Shown here: positions 7,698 through 13,871 of the stretch, one piece after another
How the letters are laid out: each line of letters starts with the position of its first letter
Numbering within the stretch: position 1 is the first letter of the stretch
From: an uncultured Rubrobacteraceae bacterium
Lineage (GTDB): Bacteria > Actinomycetota > Rubrobacteria > Rubrobacterales > Rubrobacteraceae
Reading direction: 5' to 3'
NCBI GenBank assembly: GCA_902806105.1
Contig: CADCVI010000055.1
Coordinates: forward strand, 1 to 14,217
Length of the DNA: 14,217 bases
The notes under the pieces: generated by a model
What the model was told of the DNA's origin: nothing
The model's database searches: none
The model's input: the letters and a program-made list of their open reading frames with translations, nothing else
Translations under genes and position numbers: made by a program

Positions 7698-8825
7698 ATG
7701 GGCAACTCTTTCAAGATCGGGCGGTTCGCCGGGATCGACGTCAAGGTCCACTGGACGTTCTTCCTGCTGCTGGCCTTCTTCGGCTACATCGGCTACGGGA
7801 CCGCCTCCCAGTCCGGGGTCAACGTCGCCCTCGGGATCGCGGTCACCATAGGGGTCATTCTCGCGCTGTTCCTGTGCGTGGTGCTGCACGAGTTCGGGCA
7901 CTCGCTCGTCGCCCAGAAGCTCGGCATAGACGTGACGGACATAACGCTGCTGCCGATAGGCGGCGTCGCCCGGCTCAAGACCCTCCCGGAGAAGCCCGTC
8001 GACGAGATCAAGATAGCCGTCGCCGGTCCCCTCGTTAACGTGGTGCTCGCCCCGATCTTCCTGGGCCTCGCCCTCGCGTTCGGCGTGGATTTCTCCTCGC
8101 CCCCGGGGCTCGCGGCGGCGCAACAGTCCGCCGGCGGCGCCCTGTTCTACCTCGGTATCGTCAACATATTCCTCGTCGTCTTCAACCTCATCCCGGCCTT
8201 CCCGCTGGACGGCGGCAGGGTACTGAGGGGGCTTCTGGCGATCCGGCTCGGGCCGGTGCGCGCCACCGACATCTCCGCCGCCATCGGCCAGGTCCTCGCC
8301 ATAGCCCTCGGTTTCCTGGGCTTCGCGACCGGTAACCTCGGCCTGATCCTCATAGCGATCTTCGTCTTCTTCGGCGCCTCCGGCGAGCAGCAGATGGTGC
8401 GCCAGCGTGAGACGACGCGCGGCCTCGACGTCTCGGACGTGATGGGGACGAAGCGGCGCACGGAGACCGTCTCCCCGTACAGCAACTTCGGCCAGGTCCT
8501 CGACGCGGTGATCCACGGCTACCAGGTGGACTTCCCGGTCGTGGAGGAGGACGGCAGGCTCGTCGGGATGCTGACGCGGGGGGAGATCTTCTCGGCCGTC
8601 CACTCCCCGGACCGCTTCCGCGACGTGCGCGACGTGATGCTGACGGACTTCCCGACCATCGCCCCGAACGCCGACCTCTTCACGGAGGGCAACCGCCTCC
8701 TCCAGGAGAGCGGCCTCCGCGCCATCCCCGTCATGGAGAACGGCGAGCTTGTCGGCATGCTCACCGTCGACGACATCGGCCAGGCGAACCTCCTGAACGA
8801 CCTGCGCAAGAAGCCCCAGTACTAG
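7698..8825 (+). CDS. M50 site-2-protease-like intramembrane metalloprotease with two CBS domains
   Basis: A 375-residue membrane zinc protease, SpoIVFB/archaeal S2P-like class. The N-terminal two-thirds hold several membrane helices (about 18-35, 43-63, 107-130, 150-168 and 195-226). The zinc motif HEFGH (64-68) lies at the end of the second helix, and the third ligand is in NLIPAFPLDGGR (163-174, D171). After a charged linker (about 228-245) come two cytoplasmic CBS repeats, roughly 246-300 and 308-365, which in this class bind adenine nucleotides and tune activity. AAGGGG precedes the ATG. It likely shares a transcript with the binding-protein gene 13 bases downstream. The substrate is unknown; anti-sigma factors or membrane regulators are typical for S2Ps. 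Confidence 0.93.
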   Translation: MGNSFKIGRFAGIDVKVHWTFFLLLAFFGYIGYGTASQSGVNVALGIAVTIGVILALFLCVVLHEFGHSLVAQKLGIDVTDITLLPIGGVARLKTLPEKPVDEIKIAVAGPLVNVVLAPIFLGLALAFGVDFSSPPGLAAAQQSAGGALFYLGIVNIFLVVFNLIPAFPLDGGRVLRGLLAIRLGPVRATDISAAIGQVLAIALGFLGFATGNLGLILIAIFVFFGASGEQQMVRQRETTRGLDVSDVMGTKRRTETVSPYSNFGQVLDAVIHGYQVDFPVVEEDGRLVGMLTRGEIFSAVHSPDRFRDVRDVMLTDFPTIAPNADLFTEGNRLLQESGLRAIPVMENGELVGMLTVDDIGQANLLNDLRKKPQY

Positions 8826-8838
8826 GAGAGGAGCCCCC

Positions 8839-9765
8839 ATGCGAGTAGTCTCCCTACTTCCGAGCGCGACGGAACTCGTGGCCTTCGCGGGCGCTGCCGA
8901 CTCCCTCGTCGGCGTCTCGCACGAGTGCGATCACCCGCCGGGCGTCGAGGCGCTCCCGAAGCTGACGCGCCCGCCAATGGACCACCACTCGATGACGAGC
9001 GCCGAGATCGACGCCGCCATCGTCCGCCACCTCTCGGAGACCGGCAGCCTTTATTGGCTCGACGCCGAGCTTCTGGAGGAGCTCAAGCCCGACCTGATCG
9101 TCACCCAGGGCCTCTGCGACGTCTGCGCCGTCTCCCTCGACGTCGTGCAGCAGGCCGCCTCGTCCCTTTCTACGAGCCCCCGCGTCCTCTCCATGAACCC
9201 GACGACCCTCGGCGAAGTCCTCGACTGCGCGGTCGAGGTCGGCGACGCCGTCGGACGCGGTGACCGGGCGCGCGAGGAGGTCTCGGCCCTGAAGGACAGG
9301 CTCGCCCGCGTCGAGGAGGCAGTCGAGGGACTCCCACGGCCGCGCGTCGGCGCAATCGAGTGGCTCGACCCGCCGTTCACCGCGGGGCACTGGGTCCCCG
9401 AGATGGTCCGCCTCGCGGGCGGCGAGGAAGTCCTGGCCGCGGAGGGCTCGCCCTCCGCACGCCTCTCCTGGGGGGACGTCTTCGCCGCCGAGCCCGAGGC
9501 CCTGATCCTCATGCCTTGCGGCTTCGACACGGAGCGCGCCCTCCGCGAGGCCCGCGCCCTCCCCGGCCTGACCGGCTGGAACGGCACCCCGGCGGCACGC
9601 TCGGGACGCATCTGGGCCGTAGACGCTAACTCGTACTTCAGCCGTCCGGCCCCCCGGCTCGTGCGGGGCGTGGAGATTCTGGCCCGCCTCCTCCACCCGC
9701 GGGCGTTCCCGGATTCCCCAGCGTCCACGGACGCCGCGCTCCTGGCAGCACCGGTGGCCCGCTAG
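8839..9765 (+). CDS. BtuF-like (cobalamin/Fe-siderophore type) ligand-binding protein, no signal peptide
   Basis: A 308-residue protein with the helical-backbone TroA/BtuF fold (COG0614). It opens directly at the first strand, MRVVSLLPSATELV, followed by GVSHECDHP and LKPDLIVTQGLCDVCAV (residues about 82-98). Two cysteines in CDVC (93, 96) are typical of this cytosolic-looking subfamily. There is no signal peptide or lipobox, and the start is fixed by AGGAGAGGAG before the ATG. No permease or ATPase genes adjoin it. It is usually annotated as a cobalamin-binding or ABC substrate-binding protein; here an intracellular ligand-handling or sensing role is more plausible than transport. The ligand is unknown. 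It lies 13 bases behind the M50 protease and is probably cotranscribed with it. Confidence 0.85.
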   Translation: MRVVSLLPSATELVAFAGAADSLVGVSHECDHPPGVEALPKLTRPPMDHHSMTSAEIDAAIVRHLSETGSLYWLDAELLEELKPDLIVTQGLCDVCAVSLDVVQQAASSLSTSPRVLSMNPTTLGEVLDCAVEVGDAVGRGDRAREEVSALKDRLARVEEAVEGLPRPRVGAIEWLDPPFTAGHWVPEMVRLAGGEEVLAAEGSPSARLSWGDVFAAEPEALILMPCGFDTERALREARALPGLTGWNGTPAARSGRIWAVDANSYFSRPAPRLVRGVEILARLLHPRAFPDSPASTDAALLAAPVAR

Positions 9766-9785
9766 CGGCTCCGGGCTGCTTCCGT

Positions 9786-9791
9786 TACTCT
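9786..9791 (+). promoter_or_regulatory. Candidate -10 for leaderless HD-gene mRNA
   Basis: TACTCT (TAnnnT pattern) ends 7 bases before the ATG at 9799. There is no Shine-Dalgarno in between, so transcription could begin at or next to the start codon. The -35 region is not convincing. Confidence 0.35.
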
Positions 9792-9798
9792 GGCGTGC

Positions 9799-10401
9799 AT
9801 GAAGCAGATTCTGGAGGAGATAGAGAAGCTGGTCTCGCGCCTGGGCACCCACCCCGTCTGGGGCTACGCCCACTGCCTCAGGGTGTGCTTTCTCGCCGAG
9901 AACCTCGCCCGTGAAGAGGGCCTCGCCTACGACACCGAGGCCCTCCGCCTCGCCTCCCTGCTGCACGACATCGGGCTGTACAAGTCCTTCGACAGGAGGG
10001 AGGGCGCGGATCACGTCCAGCGCTCCATCTCGGTAGCGTCAAGGATGCTCCGCGACGGGGACTACCCCACCGACGCCTCCCGCGTCGTCCTCGACGCCAT
10101 AGAGCACCATCCGCCCGGCGCCTCACCCGGCCACCACCCCGAGGCCGACCTTCTGAAGGATGCCGTGGCCCTCGACTACCTCGGTTCCGTGGGCCTCGCG
10201 CGCGTCTTCGCCATGGTCGGGACCGAAGAGGAGGTCCCGGATCTCCCCGCCGCGTTCCGACACGCACGCAGCCTCCGGCGCAGCATTCCTGACCTCCTGA
10301 GGCTCGGCTCTTCCCGCGAGCTCGCCCGCGAGCGGGTGGTGGAGATGGACGACTTCTTCGCCAACGTCGAGAGGGACAGCGCGAACCTGAAGCTCCTGTA
10401 G
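9799..10401 (+). CDS. HD-domain phosphohydrolase-like protein
   Basis: A 200-residue soluble protein with an HD metal-dependent phosphohydrolase fold. The metal ligands read as His25 (WGYAHCLRV), His56-Asp57 (LASLLHDIGLY) and an Asp near 126 (VALDYLGS), with extra histidines at 72 and 103-104 (IEHHPPG). The short form resembles the YedJ/PgpH-unrelated 'HD domain-containing protein' group, which acts on small phosphorylated or nucleotide substrates. The exact substrate cannot be inferred. The C-terminal 60 residues form an Arg- and Asp-rich helical extension. It lies 33 bases after the binding-protein gene, but the missing Shine-Dalgarno and the -10-like hexamer suggest its own promoter. It ends at a TAG. 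Confidence 0.88.
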   Translation: MKQILEEIEKLVSRLGTHPVWGYAHCLRVCFLAENLAREEGLAYDTEALRLASLLHDIGLYKSFDRREGADHVQRSISVASRMLRDGDYPTDASRVVLDAIEHHPPGASPGHHPEADLLKDAVALDYLGSVGLARVFAMVGTEEEVPDLPAAFRHARSLRRSIPDLLRLGSSRELARERVVEMDDFFANVERDSANLKLL

Positions 10402-10488
10402 CTCCTCACCGACCGGCGAACACCCCGAACCGCACCCTGCTGTCGCCTCCACGGAGACCGGCTTGTTGGTGGTTTCTGCAAGCGAGAC

Positions 10489-10504
10489 GCCCCGAAGCCG
10501 GGGC
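10489..10504. terminator. Short GC hairpin after the HD gene
   Basis: A 6-bp stem GCCCCG/CGGGGC closes on an AAGC tetraloop 87 bases after the HD stop. There is no T-run. It could end the HD transcript or readthrough from the opposing DUF4870 gene. Confidence 0.3.
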
Positions 10505-10590
10505 CCCCAGGCTCATCCCGATAAGGGTACGTTGCTACGTGTATCTGCTCGCGCGTCCCGTTTGGCGCCTCGCGTCGGGCCGCTGGAAGG

Positions 10591-10782
10591 AGAGGTGCCG
10601 CGAACCGGCGAGAGTTCGAGATACGCCTCGCCCGGCTGGAGCAGAGGGCCAGGCACGCCGGTATCCGCCTGGCAGAGGGTCGCCAGGCGGGTCACGCATT
10701 GTCCCGAATAGTATGTGCCCCCCAGAAGACGGCGGAGATCCAGCCCCGTTGTCTTCTGCCCGAGGCGCCGATCGCGTTCTAG
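10591..10782 (+). pseudogene. Possible start-less coding remnant
   Basis: One frame from about 10591 to a TAG at 10782 has coding-like composition: REFEIRLARLEQRARHAG, then IRLAEGRQAGHALSRIV, an amphipathic helical text with G/C in third positions. The frame opens at a stop near 10522 and has no ATG or GTG start. I do not recognise it; a chance open frame in GC-rich DNA is a real alternative. Confidence 0.2.
10665..10690. repeat. Perfect 9-bp inverted repeat
   Basis: CCGCCTGGC (10665-10673) pairs exactly with GCCAGGCGG (10682-10690) across an 8-base loop. It lies about 100 bases beyond the end of the - strand DUF4870 gene, so it may be that gene's terminator. No T-run follows on either strand. 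Confidence 0.35.
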
Positions 10783-10785
10783 TCT

Positions 10786-11409
10786 TCACCAGCTCCCGCT
10801 GTCGCCACCGAAGTCGAAACCGCCGAAGTCGCTGCCCAGGTCGCTATCTCCGGAAAAGTCGCTGCTGCTGTCGTCCGTGAAGCCGTCATCGTCGGACGCG
10901 TCGAAGCCGTCATCGTCGTCGAAGAGATCTACGTGCGACCTCCTCTTCTTGGCGCGGTGGCGCGTCTTGCCGCTGCCGACGCTCGTCAGGCGGTCCAGGA
11001 GGTAGCGGTAGTCTTCTCCCCGGCTCGTCCGGTAGGCTGCCCATGCGCCCTCCGCGAACGGGACCGCCAGCCAGGCCGCAACCACGGCTACGAGCAGCAT
11101 CAGGAAGGCCGCGTTCGGGACCGGCAGGAGCAGCACCATCGAGACCGTGAAGAGGGCCCCGACCGGCGCGACCAGCAGCAGCCATACCACCTGGTTCCAG
11201 AAGGAGCGTATCGCGTGGCGTCCGACCGCGGGCGAGCGCTTCCCGCGGGTAAGGCGCAGGATCAAGGCCGCGACAGGCCCCACGAAACCGGTCACGAGGT
11301 TCACGAACACGCTCAGGTGCGCGAGTACGGACCAGACGCGTTCGTCACGTTCGCCCTTCCGGATCCCGGGAATATCATCCCCCTCAAATGCCACGCCGTG
11401 CTGCATCAT
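10786..11409 (-). CDS. DUF4870/Tic20-like membrane protein with acidic Asp/Ser/Gly/Phe tail
   Basis: A 207-residue integral membrane protein. The segment around 24-54 (VWSVLAHLSVFVNLVTG, then FVGPVAALILRL) and the RHAIRSFWNQVVWLLL stretch (64-79) match the layout of DUF4870 proteins. Two further hydrophobic helices follow, about 75-95 and 100-118. After a basic linker KTRHRAKKRRSH (148-159) comes a 47-residue low-complexity tail with runs of Asp, Phe-Gly-Gly and Ser, ending GDSGSW. That ending recalls the glycine-rich tails closing in SGSW of TPM/YgcG-type membrane proteins. The first of two adjacent ATGs was taken; GGGAGGGAG lies just upstream. Function is unknown. In the tail, two identical 16-bp units (10879 and 10903) encode the Asp repeats. 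Confidence 0.8.
   Translation of the reverse strand: MMQHGVAFEGDDIPGIRKGERDERVWSVLAHLSVFVNLVTGFVGPVAALILRLTRGKRSPAVGRHAIRSFWNQVVWLLLVAPVGALFTVSMVLLLPVPNAAFLMLLVAVVAAWLAVPFAEGAWAAYRTSRGEDYRYLLDRLTSVGSGKTRHRAKKRRSHVDLFDDDDGFDASDDDGFTDDSSSDFSGDSDLGSDFGGFDFGGDSGSW
10879..10918. repeat. Direct repeat inside the acidic-tail codons
   Basis: GAAGCCGTCATCGTCG occurs at 10879-10894 and again at 10903-10918, a 24-bp period. On the - strand it encodes Asp-Asp-Asp-Gly-Phe units of the DUF4870 protein tail, pointing to growth of the tail by in-frame duplication. Confidence 0.7.
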
Positions 11410-11769
11410 GAATACTCTCCCTCCCGACCGTCTCCCGCGCCGCAGCGCTCGTTTCTACCCGCTTATCCTAGTTTCGGGGAAGGGTTGCGGGTATGGGGAA
11501 TCCGTCCCGCGCGCCCGTGGGCTTTTGTCCCAGTAGTGCCCGATAGGCGAGGTGGAGGGTCTGAGGTAAGCATCACAAGCCCCCTTCTCATGCGTGCATT
11601 CCATGATGATCGGGGGAGCCCATCGTGCTCGGAGCATCGCCGCGACGATGCGGGCTTCGGGCATCTTTATCTCGAGGGCGCGGAATAGTGTTCACGCGAT
11701 CGCTTTTGATCACCGGAGCGGGCCGTAGTCGACTGGCGAGTTGTCGATAGATGGGAGGAGGCGCACGCG
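11410..11769. other. Intergenic, no gene recognised
   Basis: About 360 bases lie between the divergent DUF4870 start and the 18-codon ORF. Open frames on both strands give unrecognisable proteins of up to about 70 residues without a ribosome binding site. The DUF4870 promoter must lie here, but it was not identified. Confidence 0.4.
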
Positions 11770-11826
11770 ATGGCGAACCTGAAGGTCGCTGCCGACGCGG
11801 CAAGGGTAAAGCTACTTACCAGGTAG
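11770..11826 (+). CDS. Possible 18-residue ORF or truncated gene start
   Basis: An ATG preceded by GGGAGGAGG 8 bases upstream, one of the strongest ribosome binding sites in the window, opens MANLKVAADAARVKLLTR and then meets a TAG. The peptide is amphipathic and basic. Either it is a short leader-type peptide, or it is the start of a larger gene whose body was lost. The same frame reopens after the TAG and runs into the ceramidase-like remnant, but the joining text is not recognisable. I do not know its function. Confidence 0.35.
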   Translation: MANLKVAADAARVKLLTR

Positions 11827-11843
11827 TTTCTTGATCAAGAAAC
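11826..11843. repeat. Perfect 18-bp palindrome
   Basis: GTTTCTTGATCAAGAAAC is identical to its reverse complement, starts on the last base of the 18-codon ORF, and is strikingly AT-rich for this genome. It could be a dimeric regulator site, a recombination end or a weak hairpin with a GATC loop. No second copy was seen in the window. Confidence 0.6.
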
Positions 11844-11889
11844 AGCGGTTGCCGATTGCGCGGTTTTAACCGGACCCCGCCAGTCCCCG

Positions 11890-12114
11890 GTGGGGTTAGG
11901 CAGCCGCTCTCGGGCTGCCCGCTTCACCCTGCTCGCAGCCGCGGGTGTATATCTGACGGCTCTCTTCTTCCGCACGATCGATAACGAGGTGTGTCCTATC
12001 CTGCCAATCGGCACCCATTTCCTCTGGCACATCCTGATCGGGCTCGTTACGTACCTGGCAATGCGCCCATTGATACTCAGCGCTACAAAGGGAGTTCGTG
12101 CGAGGGTAAGGTAG
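11890..12114 (+). pseudogene. C-terminal remnant of a ceramidase-like membrane hydrolase
   Basis: The 74 codons from a GTG to a TAG give a hydrophobic helix (about 11-28), then FFRTIDNEVCPILPIGTHF and LWHILIGLVTYLAM. The GTHFLWH segment matches the closing motif of the alkaline ceramidase superfamily (PF05875/CREST), where the two histidines four apart (43 and 47 here) are zinc ligands. Complete members have about seven helices and more than 200 residues, so only the last two helices remain. No usable ribosome binding site precedes the GTG, and upstream codons in this frame do not resemble the family. It is probably a non-functional relic. The frame ends in arginine-rich residues. Confidence 0.5.
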
Positions 12115-12279
12115 ATCTCTGCACACAGCCGCGCTTGGTACAAGCATTTGCGGAAGATTCGGAATCGTTCCAAGAAGCCCTTGTCCGAGCCACCGGCGTA
12201 TTTACCTGAGTGCGTGGAAGGGGGTTCTCCTAAGGACGCGGCGGGCAACGCCGACGCCAACCCTGCGACGCGGAGCTAG
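12115..12279 (+). other. Open stretch after the ceramidase remnant, unassigned
   Basis: The frame of the ceramidase remnant stays open past its TAG to another TAG at 12277, reading AWYKHLRKIRNRSKKPLSEP and a Gly/Ala/Asn-rich end. It has no start codon with a ribosome binding site and no recognised family. It may be part of an older fused gene or chance. Confidence 0.2.
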
Positions 12280-12296
12280 ACGGTGGACGCGGTGCT

Positions 12297-12590
12297 CTGC
12301 CGACGGTGAGCGGGATGAGCCCGGGGAACGCCTCGGTCACCAGGGACGTGAAGCCCACGATAAGGGCGACCGTCAGGGACAACCTCACCGACCTCCAGAA
12401 GGCCAACGCGAAGCTGTACGTCAATCGCACGGTCGCGGCGGGCGGGACTATAACCTTCCGTACAAGCTACGCGGCGACTTCCACCAGCTCTCTCATCCTC
12501 ACGCGCCAGCACATCTAGAACAACGTGGGCACGCCGGAGGGCGCGAAGGTGGCTACGTCAGTGGACACCTTCTACGACCGCTGCGGCTAG
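12297..12590 (+). pseudogene. Ig-like/cadherin-type domain remnant with internal stop
   Basis: The frame reads PTVSGMSPGNASVTRDVKPT then IRATVRDNLTDLQKANAKLY. This is the opening of an Ig-like repeat of the kind found in large extracellular Rubrobacter-like and other actinobacterial proteins (PTI.ATVRD...L.K.NIKLYVDG pattern). The following strands (FxYDxxTxRLSY in relatives) are missing or scrambled. A TAG at 12516 interrupts the frame, which then continues through NNVGTPEGAKVATSVDTFYD to a TAG at 12588. There is no plausible start codon with a ribosome binding site. It is a decayed piece of a larger surface protein. The family call rests on motif memory, not an alignment. Confidence 0.5.
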
Positions 12591-12928
12591 AATTCGGCTC
12601 CCGACAACCGGGAGGTTCTTTGAGCGGAAGCCGTCACCGCGACATAACCGAGGCTCGCAGGAGGCGGCTCATGCCCGCCGGTAGGACGCTGCTCGGCGTG
12701 TGAGGGCTACCGAGCAACCTCCCGCCCTCAGACCGCGCGGAGATCGCCGTGATCGTGAGGGCAAAAGCGCTCGGAGTGACGAGGCGGACGTACCGAGTGA
12801 GACGCTAGCAGTTCGAGGATGGACTGTATTGAACTCCGCCAGTCCTCCGGGACTTGCCTCCGCTGCTTGGGTGGCTACCGCTCTGGGTAGAGCGTGAAGT
12901 GCAAATGTATAGAAGGAAGGGGAACAAG
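12591..12928. other. Non-coding stretch before the 93-residue gene
   Basis: No gene is supported. A 9-bp inverted repeat, CGGGAGGTT (12609-12617) with AACCTCCCG (12716-12724), encloses about 98 bases. A short frame ending at a TAG near 12806 reads VIVRAKALGVTRRTYRVRR, vaguely helix-turn-helix-like, but has no start. The promoter of the next gene should lie here. Confidence 0.35.
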
Positions 12929-13210
12929 ATGACCGAAAGTGCGCGTAGCCGCAACGAGTTCGCCATGGCTTTGAGAAACATGGTGGCCAAGATCGTGCGG
13001 GAGGGCGAGGCCCGCGTCGATAGGGAGCGCGTCGAGCAGCTAGGAGAGCGGCACGGGATCGACCCCGAGGAGGCGCGCAGGATCTTTGTGGACCTCAAAG
13101 GCGACGTGTGGCGGGGCGAACTCGTTGCGACAGACGACCCGGCTGGCTGGTCAGAAGCCGAGCTTGAGGATGTTCCCTCTTCGGGAGGCCAGACCGGCAA
13201 GGGTGTCTGA
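12929..13210 (+). CDS. Small soluble protein of unknown function
   Basis: A 93-residue, charged, mostly helical protein. Residues 7-55 form two predicted amphipathic helices (EFAMALRNMVAKIVREGEA and VDRERVEQLGERHGIDPEEA). Then come IFVDLKGDVWRGELVATDDP and a disordered Gly/Ser tail. The layout looks like a helical adaptor or winged-helix-like fragment, but I recognise no family. The ATG at 12929 was chosen over upstream in-frame ATGs (12854, 12905) because AAGGAAGGGG lies 6 bases before it. The longer leaders are hydrophobic and then basic and look non-coding. Codon use matches intact neighbours, unlike the broken fragments around it, so it is probably real and maintained. It stands alone. 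Confidence 0.7.
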   Translation: MTESARSRNEFAMALRNMVAKIVREGEARVDRERVEQLGERHGIDPEEARRIFVDLKGDVWRGELVATDDPAGWSEAELEDVPSSGGQTGKGV

Positions 13211-13222
13211 GGGAGAGCGAAG

Positions 13223-13274
13223 CGGACCCGACACGGGTAATAGTGGGGAAAGGAAGGGGGTGGCGCCGGGTCCG
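13223..13274. repeat. 8-bp inverted repeat after the 93-residue gene
   Basis: CGGACCCG (13223-13230) pairs with CGGGTCCG (13267-13274) over a 36-base loop, shortly after the TGA. The loop is long for an intrinsic terminator, so the role is unclear. Confidence 0.2.
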
Positions 13275-13324
13275 GTATGTCTTTGTGCGTCGCTCGGGTT
13301 ACCCACGCTAACAACACTATAAAT

Positions 13325-13342
13325 GAGGGGTAACGGCCCCTC
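13325..13342 (-). terminator. Hairpin with T-rich trail on the - strand
   Basis: GAGGGG/CCCCTC forms a 6-bp stem with a 6-base loop. Read on the - strand it is followed by ATTTATAGTGTTGTT, the most T-rich trail behind any hairpin in the window. It lies just past the DUF429-like remnant and would end its transcript. Confidence 0.4.
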
Positions 13343-13363
13343 CGCGTAGCGGCCGGGACTCCA

Positions 13364-13807
13364 CCCCGGGGCATACCTGCCCTGGATCACCTCGTGCATC
13401 CCGGGTGCCACATCCGGGGTCAGGACGTAGAAGGGACCACCCCCCGCCTTGTTCGCGGCCTTGTGGCGCAACCTGTGTGGTCTCTTTGTGCCGTGGTGGA
13501 ACAGGTACGCGACGGTCGCGCAGACCAAGGAATTCAGCGCACCGTCGTGCTCCATTGCCCTATCGCGGGGTATGCCGAAGCAGCCCGACCGGTGATGCCA
13601 TAATTTATTGGTCTGCTCGACCCTCACCCCGGTCTGTTCCTTGGTGTCGCTTCTCTTCCTCTTGTAATGACGGATGGCCTCGTGAATTTACTCCTCGACG
13701 TGCCTGAGGCCGAACAGGAGCGAGGCGCGCGGATGGGTTTCGAGCATGGTGTCCACGGTGGGCGAGAGGTGGTCGGCCAGCATCCTACCCCGGATCGGAA
13801 CAGCCAT
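13364..13807 (-). pseudogene. DUF429-like (predicted RNase H-fold nuclease) remnant, internal stop
   Basis: From an ATG at 13807 the - strand reads MAVPIRGRMLADHLSPT and ETHPRASLLFGLRHVEE, hits a TAA (13688-13690), and continues in the same frame with IHEAIRHYKRKRSDTKEQTG, EHDGALNSLVCATVAYLFHH and GGGPFYVLTPDVAPGM. The E-x-HPRASL segment, the helix-rich middle and the DGALxxLVCATVAYL segment fit DUF429 proteins, which end in a similar Asp-Ala-Leu helix. The N-terminal beta-hairpin with the first catalytic Asp (GVDG-type motif) is missing, since a TAG precedes the ATG by seven codons. With both truncation and an internal stop it is a pseudogene. Family assignment is from motif memory. Confidence 0.5.
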
Positions 13808-13871
13808 CAGGGCGTCGGGCAGCAGGGGCTACGGTCACCTATCTACGCAGGCGGGGCAGAACGGATCGCAG

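Noticed and set aside
5718..8840. Very long open frame (over 1000 codons) on the - strand
   Set aside because: It overlaps polA in another frame and the M50 gene in antisense. Its translation is Arg/Gly/Pro-rich shadow text produced by GC-rich third positions.
11455..11664. 69-codon - strand frame with MPEARIVAAMLRARW start
   Set aside because: No ribosome binding site, no recognisable family and a low-complexity end; not better than chance.
11770..12279. TAG readthrough joining the 18-codon ORF, the ceramidase-like fragment and the following open stretch
   Set aside because: All three lie in one frame separated only by TAG codons, but TAG clearly ends most intact genes here, so recoding is unlikely. 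The joining text is not recognisable protein.
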